This document shows, one piece after another, positions 49,356 to 58,716 of a stretch of DNA of 64,000 nucleotides. The DNA lies in NCBI GenBank assembly GCA_023715185.1, contig JAMCAN010000001.1, positions 558,001 through 622,000 on the forward strand, in the 5' to 3' direction. Under the pieces are notes generated by a model. The model saw only the letters and a program-made list of their open reading frames with translations. It ran no database searches and was not told where the DNA came from. Numbering within the stretch: position 1 is the stretch's first letter; each line of letters opens with the position of its first letter. Made by a program: the position numbers and the translations under genes. This DNA comes from Planococcus sp. MER TA 32b (GTDB taxonomy: Bacteria > Bacillota > Bacilli > Bacillales_A > Planococcaceae).

Positions 49356-51095
49356 ATGGACACCAGAGGTTATTTCAATAATTTCATGAACGCGCTTCCT
49401 GAAATTCTCTTGGCGATTCTCGTACTTATTATCGGTTATATTGCAGCCAAGTTGGTGGAGAAAGCAGTTTATAAATTATTGGACAAAACTAAGCTTGACG
49501 AAAAAGCGGGCATGGCACAGCAGAAATACAGCCTGTCGAAGATCATCAGCAAAATTGTATTTGTACTGATTCTGCTTTTCGCAGTGGCATTATTCTTCAA
49601 TATCCTGAATCTTGGAGCCATCGGAGCGCCATTCCTGGGCATCTTCGATAATTTATCTGGTGCGTTCCTCAGCATTCTAAAGGCCGCCTTGATTCTTTTA
49701 TTGGCTTGGGTGCTGGCTACAGTTGTAAAACGCCTAATTTTAGTGGCAGGCAGAAAGTTCGATTTTGGCAAAGTTACTGAAAAGACAGGGGCATCCAAAA
49801 AAGACACGGTGAAATGGACAGAAACGGCGGCGAATATCGCATTTTATCTGATCCTGCTGCTGTTCTTGCCGGCAGTGCTGAGCGCATTGAACATCGATGG
49901 CCTCAGCGAGCCGTTTTCAAACATGCTCGCAAGTGTGCTGAATTTCATACCGAAACTTATTGCAGCGGCAATCATTTTCGCAATCGGCTGGATTGCGGCG
50001 ACTATCGTTAAAAAGATCCTTTCCAAATTCCTGGAATCGATAGGGACGGATCGTTTGGCGGCAAAACTGAAAATTTCGCAATTCTTTAATGGCACAAGCG
50101 TATCAAACGTCATCGGCAGCATCGCATTCATCCTGATTATGCTGCCTGTTACGATAGCGGCACTTGAAGTGCTTGCGCTGCGTGGAATTTCCGGCCCCGC
50201 AATCGCGATGCTGAATGATGTCCTGACAATGATCCCGAATATTATTGTAGCGATCCTGTTGATTCTTGCAGGAATAATCATCGGCCGCTGGATCAAGGAT
50301 TTTGTGGTTCAGCTGATGAAAAACCTTGGTGTCGATTCACTTACAGAAAAAATGGGCATGAATAAAACCCCGGATCCCGACACAGATCCTTCAGCTTATT
50401 CATTGGCCAGAATAATCGGCGTAGTGGCACAGGCATTGATCGTCCTGCTGTTTACCGTTGAAGCACTTCAATTGCTGAATCTTGAGTTCATGGTTTCATT
50501 GGCAAGCGGGATTTTTGCTTACATTCCTGCAGTCATTGCGGCATTGATCATCTTGGCTGTCGGTTTCTGGCTGGCAAATCTGGCTGAAGATTTCATCGGC
50601 AGTGTATTCAAAAAATCTTCAGGCGGTCCGCATGTCCTCCGGTATGTTGCAAAATATGCAATTTTGGCATTCGCATTCTTCATGGCGCTTGACCAATTGG
50701 GGATTGCGGCGTCGATTATAAATTCGGCGTTCATCCTGATTCTTGGCGGAGCAGCTCTCGCCTTCGGTCTGGCTTTCGGACTGGGAGGCAAAGAACATGC
50801 TTCACGTTATTTGGATCGGATGGAGAACAGCCTGAAAGAGACGGAAGTCGACAAAGAACAATGGGAAGAGAAAAAAAGGGAGCAGGAGGCCAAAAAAGTC
50901 GGCCTGGCTAAAGAAGCAAAAGCGGCGGTCGACCCGATTGTAGAAAAAACTTCACCTGATGAAAGACATCCATTTGAAGGGACAGAAGATACAAAAGGTC
51001 CATCAACTGATTTCCCGAAGAATTTCAATAAAGATGCACATGACAGCTGGAACGGGCGTAACCGGAATATGGATGACCCGTTCAACGATAAATAA
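49356..51095 (+). CDS. MscS-like mechanosensitive channel-related protein (TM helix repeats)
   Basis: A 579-residue membrane protein made of several repeats of the conserved TM_helix unit (LPEILLAILVLIIGYIAAKLVE; FIPKLIAAAIIFAIGWIAATI; MIPNIIVAILLILAGIIIG; YIPAVIAALIILAVGFWLA), each with the GWIA/LxxK pattern of small mechanosensitive channel proteins, then a GGKEHA loop and a charged cytosolic tail. Residue-level gating cannot be judged. ATG 49356 follows GGAGG by about 9; a longer reading frame to 49293 lacks a ribosome site and would overlap the SigB-like promoter. Confidence 0.82.
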   Translation: MDTRGYFNNFMNALPEILLAILVLIIGYIAAKLVEKAVYKLLDKTKLDEKAGMAQQKYSLSKIISKIVFVLILLFAVALFFNILNLGAIGAPFLGIFDNLSGAFLSILKAALILLLAWVLATVVKRLILVAGRKFDFGKVTEKTGASKKDTVKWTETAANIAFYLILLLFLPAVLSALNIDGLSEPFSNMLASVLNFIPKLIAAAIIFAIGWIAATIVKKILSKFLESIGTDRLAAKLKISQFFNGTSVSNVIGSIAFILIMLPVTIAALEVLALRGISGPAIAMLNDVLTMIPNIIVAILLILAGIIIGRWIKDFVVQLMKNLGVDSLTEKMGMNKTPDPDTDPSAYSLARIIGVVAQALIVLLFTVEALQLLNLEFMVSLASGIFAYIPAVIAALIILAVGFWLANLAEDFIGSVFKKSSGGPHVLRYVAKYAILAFAFFMALDQLGIAASIINSAFILILGGAALAFGLAFGLGGKEHASRYLDRMENSLKETEVDKEQWEEKKREQEAKKVGLAKEAKAAVDPIVEKTSPDERHPFEGTEDTKGPSTDFPKNFNKDAHDSWNGRNRNMDDPFNDK

Positions 51096-51107
51096 GCACA
51101 AAAAGAA

Positions 51108-51131
51108 AAGGCGGCCGCGGCCGCCTTTTTT
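51108..51131. terminator. Bidirectional terminator
   Basis: AAGGCGGCCGCGGCCGCCTT palindrome with T-runs on both strands, between the channel gene and liaR. Confidence 0.85.
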
Positions 51132-51144
51132 GTATGTGTCTTTA

Positions 51145-51780
51145 TCAATCTTTCGGAGCCACCAGTTTATGCTGGAAAGCATAGATAACCGCCTGCGTCC
51201 GGTCGTGGACCTCCAGTTTCGCCAGCAGGTTGCTTACATGGGATTTCACTGTTTTTACTGCTATGTATAGCTCATCCGCAATCTCTTGATTGGTATAGCC
51301 ATGGGCAAGCAGCAGAAGAATCTCCATTTCACGTTCGGTCAATTCCTCATGCGGGACGCGTTCATGGCGCATCTGCTTCATCATTTTACTCATCACTTCA
51401 GGCTCCAGCACTGGAGTGCCGTTCATCGTCTCCCGGATAGAATCGGCGATGCGCGAAGCTTTAGATGTTTTCAGGATGTAACTGACGGCGCCCGCTTTCA
51501 GTGCAGGATATACTTTATCATCATCCAAAAAACTTGTGACAATCATGATTTTCGCTTCCGGCCATTCGCTGATGATCCGTTCGGTCGCCTCCGCGCCGTT
51601 CATGACCGGCATGACCATATCCATCAGGATGACATCCGGCCGCAATTCAAGCGCCATTTTGACAGCTTCTTCGCCATTCGCCGCTTCACCGGCGACTTCC
51701 ATATCTTCCTGCGCCTGCAGATAAGCGGATACACCGATCCGGACCATTTCGTGGTCATCAACTAACAGAATTCGTATCAT
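51145..51780 (-). CDS. liaR: LiaR/VraR-type response regulator
   Basis: A 211-residue NarL/LuxR-type regulator. The receiver has Asp54 (VILMDMVMP), and the HTH has LTEREMEILLLLAHGYTNQEIADEL. It activates the lia genes upon envelope stress. ATG 51780 follows AAAGGAAG; its 5' end overlaps the kinase gene end (51758-51780). Last gene of the lia operon. Confidence 0.9.
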   Translation of the reverse strand: MIRILLVDDHEMVRIGVSAYLQAQEDMEVAGEAANGEEAVKMALELRPDVILMDMVMPVMNGAEATERIISEWPEAKIMIVTSFLDDDKVYPALKAGAVSYILKTSKASRIADSIRETMNGTPVLEPEVMSKMMKQMRHERVPHEELTEREMEILLLLAHGYTNQEIADELYIAVKTVKSHVSNLLAKLEVHDRTQAVIYAFQHKLVAPKD

Positions 51781-52801
51781 CCGGCATCTTCCTTTCAATA
51801 GGTACTTTCACTTCAACGATAGTCCCTTCGGAAGGGACTGAAACGATTTTGCTTGTGGCACCGATTTCAATGGCGCGTTCTTCAATATGCTTTAACCCAT
51901 AGGAAGTTGACTTAGATTGTTCGCTTTCAAAACCGACGCCGTTATCCTGTATGCGTAAAATGGCGAAATTATCCCGTTCGATAAAAAGAATGTGGACTTC
52001 GGTGGCTTTGGAATGGCGCAATGTATTCGACAATGTTTCCTGGGCAATGCGGAACAGATGGTCTTCGGCTCCTTTTTGCAAAGGCACTTCTTCGAGTTTA
52101 TGTTCAATTGTAAAATAGACTTTCTCCTTCAATTCGGACACTAATTCAAATAAACCTTGGCCCAGGCTTTTATCGTGCAAAGCCGCCGGCCGCAGATGAA
52201 GCAATAGAGCCCGCATTTCGAGCTGTGCCTGCTGGACCATTTTTTCAGTCTGCAATAATCCGGCTGAGACTTCTTTTCCTTCAGTCATGGATGAAAGAAG
52301 CATGGAAGCCGCGAATAATTGCTGGGACACGGAATCATGCAATTCCCGAGCCAGACGCTGCCGTTCCATAACGAGCCGTTCCTGGATGATCTGGTCCTGT
52401 GTTTCAGCCCGCTCGTTGGCAATGCGTGTCAGGCTTTTACGCTGTGACTCCAACAGTTTTTGGAGTTTAAGTATCGATGCAGAAAGTTGAGCCGGCAATG
52501 TTTTCATTTGCGCGGCTTCGATGGCGGTTTGATCTTCATTGCGCAGAAGAGCCTGGAAAATCTCTTCGATATCCTGGACCTTCGAACGCGACAGAGACTC
52601 GGTCCACCAGGAAATTCCGGCAGACAGAGCCACCATCAAAACAAACAGCCAGACGCCGAACGGGAGTCCCGCAACAAAATCCTCCCACAGAACGGACCAG
52701 GTATTTACAGCGGGCAGGCCCAGAAGAGCCAGTAAAATACTGAAGATGATCGCTGCGAATAAAGCCATGAAAAATAAACTGCGCGGCAGAATCTGTCTCA
52801 T
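51758..52801 (-). CDS. liaS: LiaS/VraS-type sensor histidine kinase
   Basis: A 347-residue kinase with two N-terminal membrane segments, a HisKA_3 domain with His in ARELHDSVSQQLFAAS (about residue 160) and a HATPase domain with ETLSNTLRHSKA and DNGVGFE. It overlaps liaF by four bases. Signals are cell-wall antibiotics in related bacteria. Confidence 0.9.
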   Translation of the reverse strand: MRQILPRSLFFMALFAAIIFSILLALLGLPAVNTWSVLWEDFVAGLPFGVWLFVLMVALSAGISWWTESLSRSKVQDIEEIFQALLRNEDQTAIEAAQMKTLPAQLSASILKLQKLLESQRKSLTRIANERAETQDQIIQERLVMERQRLARELHDSVSQQLFAASMLLSSMTEGKEVSAGLLQTEKMVQQAQLEMRALLLHLRPAALHDKSLGQGLFELVSELKEKVYFTIEHKLEEVPLQKGAEDHLFRIAQETLSNTLRHSKATEVHILFIERDNFAILRIQDNGVGFESEQSKSTSYGLKHIEERAIEIGATSKIVSVPSEGTIVEVKVPIERKMPDDTNSVS

Positions 52802-53496
52802 CGGCGAATCACCTCGACATCTCCCATCCAGGTGGAAACGGAAACGATCAATTCTGTTTTCGCATCTTCCATATTTTCATAGCCGTCCTGAGTATGGACT
52901 GAGCCGTACCAGATCCGCTGCTTGCTGCCGTTGAAAAAGCGGGCGTCTCCGAAAACGGTGGAGTAATAGATGCGGACCGGCACTTCGTAAGGGACGATCA
53001 GGCGAACCCTGCCGAATCCCTGTCGGATCGAAATCAGGGAAGTTTTCTTCGGTAAAACGGTTTGCGTTGCATCAATCAGCAGGTCGCCGACGAAGCCCTG
53101 CACATGGATATCTTTCCATTCGTAGGATTCAATGGGCGTAGCCTGCGCTGAAAAGAATTTGTTTTGGATCAAGCCTTTGTCAAGCTGGCCTTTCAGCGGG
53201 ACTTCCTGCTGCCATTCCTCACCTTTCCACAGACGGATCAGAAGGTATATGGCAGCGGCCAATATGAACAGGCGCAGGCTCCACATGGAGAGGATCGAAA
53301 TGCCGATCAGGATAAAGCCGGGCCAGAAATAGGACTGCCGGTATTTAGGGCTGTTCTTATTGCCATAATAGATGAGTCCGATGCCAAGAAGAACCAAAAA
53401 CACACTGCCATTTCCAAAAAAGGCAGCTTCCACGAATATAAGAACTAATGCGCTCAAGGCAAAAAATGCCTGTCTGTTGGTAGAGAAATAATTCAT
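52798..53496 (-). CDS. liaF: LiaF-type inhibitor of LiaS (cell wall-active antibiotic response protein)
   Basis: A 232-residue membrane protein with about four N-terminal hydrophobic segments and the C-terminal DUF2154-like domain (IGSF..., VRLIVPYEVPVRIYYSTVFGDARF, WMGDVEVIRR). It keeps LiaS inactive in related species. GGAGG precedes the ATG by 11. An attenuator-like hairpin lies between this gene and the PspA gene. Confidence 0.88.
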   Translation of the reverse strand: MNYFSTNRQAFFALSALVLIFVEAAFFGNGSVFLVLLGIGLIYYGNKNSPKYRQSYFWPGFILIGISILSMWSLRLFILAAAIYLLIRLWKGEEWQQEVPLKGQLDKGLIQNKFFSAQATPIESYEWKDIHVQGFVGDLLIDATQTVLPKKTSLISIRQGFGRVRLIVPYEVPVRIYYSTVFGDARFFNGSKQRIWYGSVHTQDGYENMEDAKTELIVSVSTWMGDVEVIRR

Positions 53497-53528
53497 CGCA
53501 GTTTTTGCCTCCTTCTTTGCAGCAGAAA

Positions 53529-53556
53529 AGTAAGAGGGAAGTCTGCCCCTCTTACT
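53529..53556 (-). terminator. Weak terminator/attenuator between liaH and liaF
   Basis: AGTAAGAGGG / CCCTCTTACT 10-bp stem, followed on the minus strand by TTTTC. It would make the upstream liaIH pair more abundant than liaFSR, as known in B. subtilis. Confidence 0.65.
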
Positions 53557-53561
53557 CTAGC

Positions 53562-54200
53562 TTACACAATTTCTTTGGATTTCGCGCTGTTTTTTTCCAG
53601 CGCTTCAAGACGGCGTTCCATTGTCGAACGTTCATGGCGCTCTTCGACTTTATCACCAAGGGATTTAATATAGCTGGCCATATCATCGAACGAACCAATC
53701 CGTTCAGCAACCAGTTCAGGGTTTAGGATTTTATCCATCTGATAATGGGCGCGGGTTGCATTTTCCTTGCCCATCAATTGGAGCTGGCGCACTTTCATGT
53801 CTTTTACTTTATGTTTCATTTCTTCATAGCGCTGCTCAAGCGCAACACTTTCCGCTGCATTTTCGTCAAGAGTCGTGCGCAGCTCATGAACGCGGGCGCT
53901 ATAAGCGGCAACTTCCTGTTCAGCGAATCGGGATAATTCGCTTTCGCCGGCAGCCTGGGCAAGTTCAGCCTGTGCCTGGCGTTTTTCAAGGAGGTTCTCA
54001 GATTCCAGCAATTCTTTTTCGAGTTTATTGTGCAGGCTAGTTTGACGCTCAAGCCATTTGCCTGCGGCTTCTGTTTCTTTCTCAGCTTCCCGGATATATT
54101 TATTCAATAGGCTGATTGGATTTTTTTCCTCTTTCTTGTCGAGTATAGCATCCATGTCCGTTGCCACCGCGAATTTTAAACGCTGCCATAATGTTGTCAT
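53562..54200 (-). CDS. liaH: PspA/IM30-family phage-shock protein (LiaH)
   Basis: A 212-residue coiled-coil protein. It starts with the typical DAILDKKEEKNPISLLNKYIREAEKE pattern and continues as a long alpha-helical rod rich in Glu/Lys/Gln/Ala to the end, matching PspA/LiaH that stabilises the membrane as oligomers. A GGAGGAAATT site precedes the ATG. It directly follows the LiaI-like gene. Confidence 0.9.
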   Translation of the reverse strand: MTTLWQRLKFAVATDMDAILDKKEEKNPISLLNKYIREAEKETEAAGKWLERQTSLHNKLEKELLESENLLEKRQAQAELAQAAGESELSRFAEQEVAAYSARVHELRTTLDENAAESVALEQRYEEMKHKVKDMKVRQLQLMGKENATRAHYQMDKILNPELVAERIGSFDDMASYIKSLGDKVEERHERSTMERRLEALEKNSAKSKEIV

Positions 54201-54212
54201 GTAATTTCCTCC

Positions 54213-54554
54213 TTATTTGTTTAGCTTTTGCCATTCTCTTTCAAAGTTGTTGAAAGGGTCGTTTTTAACTGAATCTGTAACTTCCTCTTCGTTCCATTTT
54301 TTGTAGATATACCATAATACTGCAATAGCCAGAACCCCTATGATCGCGGGCACATTGGAAACTGCTGATATCGCTCCCACTGCTGCAACAAAGCCCCACC
54401 AGATTTTGGCGCCTGTTGAAATGCTTCTCAGGTAATAATGAACACCGATATAGATGATCACTCCTGAAAAAGCGAGGCCGATGATTGGCCCAAGATTCGA
54501 AAGGGCGATAATTCCGGCGATGATGCCGATGACTGTCATCCAAAATTTGTTCAA
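54213..54554 (-). CDS. LiaI-like membrane protein
   Basis: A 113-residue protein with four hydrophobic segments (IGIIAGIIALSNLGPIIGLAFSGVIIYIGVHYY and GFVAAVGAISAVSNVPAIIGVLAIAVLWYIY) and a charged C-terminal tail. It is first in the lia operon, in the position of LiaI, the membrane anchor of LiaH. The TTG 54554 start follows GAGGAGG; earlier codons lie in the leader. Similarity to LiaI itself is by position and topology, not strong sequence. Confidence 0.72.
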   Translation of the reverse strand: MNKFWMTVIGIIAGIIALSNLGPIIGLAFSGVIIYIGVHYYLRSISTGAKIWWGFVAAVGAISAVSNVPAIIGVLAIAVLWYIYKKWNEEEVTDSVKNDPFNNFEREWQKLNK

Positions 54555-54613
54555 GTTGTTTCCTCCTCTCAATTTGTAACTTAATCTTATCAATTCTCCG
54601 GAAACCGCAACAC

Positions 54614-54642
54614 GGTCTGCCACTGCATCTTTTACTCAGACC
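54614..54642. promoter_or_regulatory. Inverted repeat in the lia promoter region
   Basis: GGTCTG-N17-CAGACC, two 6-bp half-sites about two helical turns apart, 60-90 bases upstream of the LiaI-like gene. It may be a LiaR operator, though no match to a published consensus was verified. Confidence 0.4.
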
Positions 54643-54688
54643 CGAGGCTTAGGTGATATCGGGTAGTTAGCCGAAGCGACTGGAAGGG

Positions 54689-54694
54689 TATAAT
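54689..54694 (+). promoter_or_regulatory. Probable -10 box of the metallophosphoesterase gene
   Basis: TATAAT, with TTAGCC at 54667-54672 as -35 (16-bp spacer). It overlaps ATG 54693, supporting a downstream start. Confidence 0.6.
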
Positions 54695-54722
54695 GGAAAG
54701 AAACCGGAAAAGAGGTGGGATC

Positions 54723-55802
54723 TTGAAACAGATAACTGCAGGGCTGTTGATGCTGATGATTTATTGCGCTCTCGCAGGATACATAGGATGGGCTGTTTTT
54801 ATATGGCTGATCAGTATTTCAATGCCTGTTAACGGAGGGTTCTTCTCATTTCTCTGGACAGTTCTGGCTTTCAGCTATTTTATCGGCATGCTGGGCCATA
54901 AATGGCTGGGGTTCACGATTGCCGGTTCGTACTGGCTTGCCTTTTTTCAATACGCACTTTTGATAGTGCCGGTTGCCAATCTGCTGGTTGTCTTGATCGA
55001 CCACCCTCGGGCTGTTCAGTTTGCGGGCGCATTGGCGGCGGTCCTCTTTTTGCTGATTTTCTGCATCGGAACTTTTCTTGCCTACAGTCCTGTCGTGCGC
55101 AGGAAAGAATTTATTGTGAAAGGCAGCGCCAAAGATTTGAATGTCGTCGTTGCTTCTGATTTTCATCTCGGCGTTCTGTCTGGCAAACGCCATCTGAAGC
55201 GTTTCGTGAATTTGAGCAATAAACTCGAACCCGATCTGGTATTGCTTGCAGGAGATTTAGTGGACGATGATCCGGTCTGGTATGCCAGATACGGGATGTC
55301 TGAAGTGATGCGCAAACTTAAGACTGAATACGGGGTATTCGGTGTACTGGGCAATCACGAGTATTACGGGAAGAAGATTCCGCTTCTGGTCCGTGTCATG
55401 GAAGAATCCGGCGTAAAGATTTTAAGGGACGAAACAATTGAAATTGCAGGGCAATTTTATCTGACCGGCAGGGAAGAACGGACAAATGGCAAAAGGACGG
55501 CCCTCGAAAATCTGAAGCCTGAAGGCAGTCTCCCGTGGATCGTAATGGACCATACACCGTCTGATTTAAAAACGCCGGTCGAACTGGGCGTCGATTTTCA
55601 TATTTCGGGCCATACACATAAAGGGCAGATGTGGCCCAATCACTTGATCACCAAAAGAGTATTCGAGCTCGATTATGGGTACCGTTTAAAAGAGGCAACC
55701 CATTTTCTTGTTTCTTCGGGCTTCGGCTTTTGGGGACCGCCTCTCCGCATAGGCAGCCGGTCGGAACTATGGGCGGTGCGGATAAAATTCGAAAATAATT
55801 AA
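54723..55802 (+). CDS. Membrane-anchored metallophosphoesterase (YkuE/YaeI-like)
   Basis: A 359-residue protein. Four hydrophobic segments in the first 130 residues are followed by a calcineurin-like phosphoesterase domain with all five motifs: DFHLG, GDLVDDD, GNHEYY, and SGHTHKGQ near the C-terminus. Related enzymes act on lipid phosphates or UDP-sugar lipids. TTG 54723 follows AGAGGTGG; ATG 54693 lies in the promoter. Followed directly by a DedA gene. Confidence 0.85.
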   Translation: MKQITAGLLMLMIYCALAGYIGWAVFIWLISISMPVNGGFFSFLWTVLAFSYFIGMLGHKWLGFTIAGSYWLAFFQYALLIVPVANLLVVLIDHPRAVQFAGALAAVLFLLIFCIGTFLAYSPVVRRKEFIVKGSAKDLNVVVASDFHLGVLSGKRHLKRFVNLSNKLEPDLVLLAGDLVDDDPVWYARYGMSEVMRKLKTEYGVFGVLGNHEYYGKKIPLLVRVMEESGVKILRDETIEIAGQFYLTGREERTNGKRTALENLKPEGSLPWIVMDHTPSDLKTPVELGVDFHISGHTHKGQMWPNHLITKRVFELDYGYRLKEATHFLVSSGFGFWGPPLRIGSRSELWAVRIKFENN

Positions 55803-55820
55803 TTGAAAGAGTTGGTTTTG

Positions 55821-56429
55821 ATGGAAGCATGGATCACTGCCGTAATGGAGGACTATGGATACGCTGGAATATTTTTCTTGATTTTAATCGAAAACATTTT
55901 CCCGCCGATTCCTTCTGAAATTGTGCTGACTGTCGGAGGGTTCATGACGACTGCCGCTGAGTTGAGCCTGGTGGGAGTCGTTGCGGTATCGACCGCCGGT
56001 TCGGTTGCGGGAGCTGTGATTCTGTATTATATCGGCAGATGGATGAGCGTGGAACGCTTGGAAGGAGCCGTGGAGAAGCACGGTAAATGGCTCCGCATTA
56101 AAAAGGAGGATCTTCATAAGGCGGATGCCTGGTTTGACCGCTATGGCATCTGGGCCGTTTTCTTTGGCAGGCTGGTCCCTGTGGTGCGAAGCCTCATATC
56201 GGTTCCTGCAGGCATGTCAGGCATGAAAGTGAATGTGTTCCTTTTATTTACAATTGCCGGAACGTTGATATGGAATACCATTCTTGTGGTTGTTGGAGCG
56301 GCGGTTGGTGAAAACCGGGAAGCGATTATGCGGCAGCTGGACATCTATTCGAATGTTGTATATGTTTTATTGGCATTGGGAGCGGTTGCGGGAATATGGT
56401 ACTTCCTCCGGAGAAGGCACAAGAAATAG
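55821..56429 (+). CDS. DedA/SNARE-associated (VTT) membrane protein
   Basis: A 202-residue DedA-family protein with the motif FPPIPSEIVLTVGG (the conserved Pro-containing re-entrant loop) and the second motif GRLVPVVRSLISVPAGMSGM. Related proteins scramble or flip lipids such as undecaprenyl phosphate. ATG 55821 has a weak GAAAGAG site; an in-frame TTG at 55803 lacks one. It is 18 bases behind the phosphoesterase gene, so the two likely act together on membrane lipids (inference). Confidence 0.82.
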   Translation: MEAWITAVMEDYGYAGIFFLILIENIFPPIPSEIVLTVGGFMTTAAELSLVGVVAVSTAGSVAGAVILYYIGRWMSVERLEGAVEKHGKWLRIKKEDLHKADAWFDRYGIWAVFFGRLVPVVRSLISVPAGMSGMKVNVFLLFTIAGTLIWNTILVVVGAAVGENREAIMRQLDIYSNVVYVLLALGAVAGIWYFLRRRHKK

Positions 56430-56446
56430 ATGGAAACGGCTTGAAA

Positions 56447-56475
56447 TTGAAGCTGTCCGTATAAATTGCTATAAT
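56447..56475 (+). promoter_or_regulatory. SigA promoter of the 2-hydroxyacid dehydrogenase gene
   Basis: TTGAAG (56447-56452), 17-bp spacer, TATAAT (56470-56475). Confidence 0.75.
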
Positions 56476-56506
56476 AATTAGACAATTAGATTGGAGGATG
56501 TTTTTT

Positions 56507-57457
56507 ATGAAGCCGATTGTTTATATTACCCGGAAATTGCCGGAGGAAGCAATAAAGGGTCTTGAAAATTCCTATGAAGTGCGGATGTGGCAGGAAGAAG
56601 AGAAACCTGTTCCGCGTGAAGTTCTGATGGAAGAAGCAGGAAAAGCATCAGCCCTTTGGACGATGCTTTCCGACCAGATAGACAGGGAATTGATAGAAGC
56701 AGCGACGGATTTAAAAATCATTTCCAATCTGGCGGTGGGCTATAATAACATCGATTTGGATGCAGCAAGGGAACGGGGAATTGCTGTGACGAACACACCC
56801 GAAGTTCTGACAGAGACGACGGCGGATTTGGCGTTCGGCTTGCTGCTGGCAACTGCCAGAAGGCTGATCGAAGCGGAAAAAACGGTCCGTTCAGGTGAAT
56901 GGAAATCCTGGACGCCGATGGGCATGACCGGACAGGACGTTTACGGCGCAACACTTGGAATCATCGGCATGGGCCGAATTGGAGAAGGAGTCTGCAGAAG
57001 AGCCGGCGGTTTTGATATGAAAGTGATATACCATAACCGTACCCGGAGAAGCCTTGAAGATGTGGAGTATGCTGAACTGGATGAGCTGCTTTCCAAATCC
57101 GATTTTGTTATGATCCTTACACCTTTGACGGAAGAAACCAAAGGGATGATCGGCAAACGGGAATTGGAGCTGATGAAGAACACAGCCTGTCTGATCAATG
57201 TCGCCAGGGGCGGCATCGTGGATGAAGACGCTTTATACGACGCCCTGAAAGAACAGAAAATCTGGGCGGCGGGATTGGATGTCTTCGAACAGGAACCGCT
57301 TCCGCTCGACCACAAGCTGCTTGAACTTGATAACCTTACAGTCCTTCCGCATATCGGCAGCGCCGGCATCCGGACAAGGCTAAAAATGATGGCATTGAAC
57401 GCAGAAGCGATTGCGGCATGTTTAGAAGGGCAATCAATCAAAAACAGGGTATGTTGA
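56507..57457 (+). CDS. D-isomer-specific 2-hydroxyacid dehydrogenase (D-glycerate/glyoxylate reductase type)
   Basis: A 316-residue NAD(P)-dependent dehydrogenase. The Rossmann glycine motif is GIIGMGRIGEG in the middle; the active-site Arg (VARGGIVDEDAL), Glu (DVFEQEPLP) and His (PHIGSAG) are present. Substrate could be glyoxylate/hydroxypyruvate or 2-ketogluconate. ATG 56507 lies 9 bases after GGAGG. Monocistronic. Confidence 0.87.
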   Translation: MKPIVYITRKLPEEAIKGLENSYEVRMWQEEEKPVPREVLMEEAGKASALWTMLSDQIDRELIEAATDLKIISNLAVGYNNIDLDAARERGIAVTNTPEVLTETTADLAFGLLLATARRLIEAEKTVRSGEWKSWTPMGMTGQDVYGATLGIIGMGRIGEGVCRRAGGFDMKVIYHNRTRRSLEDVEYAELDELLSKSDFVMILTPLTEETKGMIGKRELELMKNTACLINVARGGIVDEDALYDALKEQKIWAAGLDVFEQEPLPLDHKLLELDNLTVLPHIGSAGIRTRLKMMALNAEAIAACLEGQSIKNRVC

Positions 57458-57491
57458 ACGTTAAGTAATTCAGTGAGCATCAACTGCATTG

Positions 57492-57520
57492 CAAAAACAG
57501 CCGTTTCTGCGGCTGTTTTG
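57492..57520 (+). terminator. Terminator
   Basis: AAAACAGCCG-TTTCTG-CGGCTGTTTTGTTTTG, after the 2-hydroxyacid dehydrogenase gene. Confidence 0.83.
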
Positions 57521-57621
57521 TTTTGCTTAAGTTGAATAATAGCCTGTTTTATTGTAAAATGGTTGAGGTTTTGAAGTCACGATGACTGAAGAAGCAAATA
57601 GAAGAATAGGGGGTATGATTC

Positions 57622-58584
57622 ATGCAAAATCATACACACAATGTTTTACTTTATTACCTGTATACACCGATCGAAGATCCTGCGGCTTTCGCGGCTGAGC
57701 ATTTGGCAGCCTGTAAGGAGCTCGGATTGAAAGGCCGCATCCTGGTGTCTGAAGAAGGCATCAACGGCACATGCTCCGGAACGATTGAACAAACGGAAGC
57801 ATATATGGATATGATGAAAAAAGATGAGCGTTTTTCGGATATCGTCTTTAAAATCGACGAAGCTGACGGCCATGCATTCAAAAAAATGCACGTCCGCGCG
57901 AAAAAAGAAATCGTTCACTTGGGTCTTGAAGAAGATATCAACCCAAACGAATTGACTGGCACTTACCTGGAACCTGCTGAATTCTATAAACGCATGCAGG
58001 ATCAGGACACAATCGTTCTTGATGCTCGCAATGATTACGAATATGATCTTGGCCATTTCCGCGGTGCTGTCCGTCCGGATATTGAGAACTTCCGCGATTT
58101 GCCGGAATGGGTCAAAGAAAATAAAGAGATGTTTGAAGGCAAGAAAATTTTGACGTATTGCACAGGCGGAATCCGCTGTGAAAAATTCTCCGGCTGGCTG
58201 AAACGGGAAGGCTTCGAAGATGTGGCGCAGCTTCACGGCGGCATCGCAACTTACGGCAAAGACCCTGAAGTGAAAGGGCAGCTTTGGGACGGACAGATGT
58301 ATGTCTTCGATGAGCGCATCGCAGTGCCTGTCAACCAAGTGGAACATACAGTAGTCGGCAAAGACCATTTCACAGGTGAACCATGTGAGCGCTATGTAAA
58401 CTGCGCAAACCCGGAATGCAATAAGAAAATCCTCAGCTCTGAAGAAAACGAGCATAAGTACATGCGTTCATGCAGTGACGAATGCCGTGAGCATCCGCGC
58501 AACCGCTATGCATTCGAGCACGGATTGACTGGTGCGGAAGTACAGGCAAGACTTGACGCGTTAAAAGAAACATCTGAAGTTTAA
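57622..58584 (+). CDS. trhO: tRNA uridine(34) hydroxylase (TrhO, YceA family)
   Basis: A 320-residue protein with an N-terminal domain and a central rhodanese domain whose active-site Cys180 sits in [11 protein letters not shown]. The C-terminal Cys-rich part has CANPECNK and CSDECREHP. TrhO hydroxylates uridine 34 of certain tRNAs using oxygen (5-hydroxyuridine). GGGGG-type site precedes the ATG. Monocistronic. Confidence 0.92.
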   Translation: MQNHTHNVLLYYLYTPIEDPAAFAAEHLAACKELGLKGRILVSEEGINGTCSGTIEQTEAYMDMMKKDERFSDIVFKIDEADGHAFKKMHVRAKKEIVHLGLEEDINPNELTGTYLEPAEFYKRMQDQDTIVLDARNDYEYDLGHFRGAVRPDIENFRDLPEWVKENKEMFEGKKILTYCTGGIRCEKFSGWLKREGFEDVAQLHGGIATYGKDPEVKGQLWDGQMYVFDERIAVPVNQVEHTVVGKDHFTGEPCERYVNCANPECNKKILSSEENEHKYMRSCSDECREHPRNRYAFEHGLTGAEVQARLDALKETSEV

Positions 58585-58636
58585 ATAGAAGATAAACAAA
58601 AAAGCCGCCAGCGCGGCCCGATAAAATGAAACAAGG

Positions 58637-58691
58637 AAAAAGCACCCCAACGCCGTATGCAGCAATAGCGGCTGAATGGAGGTGCTTTTTC
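58637..58691 (+). terminator. Large terminator-like hairpin after trhO
   Basis: Outer stem AAAAAGCACC / GGTGCTTTTT with a 35-base loop that itself contains GCCG/CGGC. It ends in a T-run. Confidence 0.6.
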
Positions 58692-58716
58692 TGTTTGTGT
58701 CCATAAAATGATCCAA

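Noticed and set aside
57646-58455. 269-residue minus-strand open frame
   Set aside because: Antisense to trhO, which has the conserved rhodanese motif and a good start.
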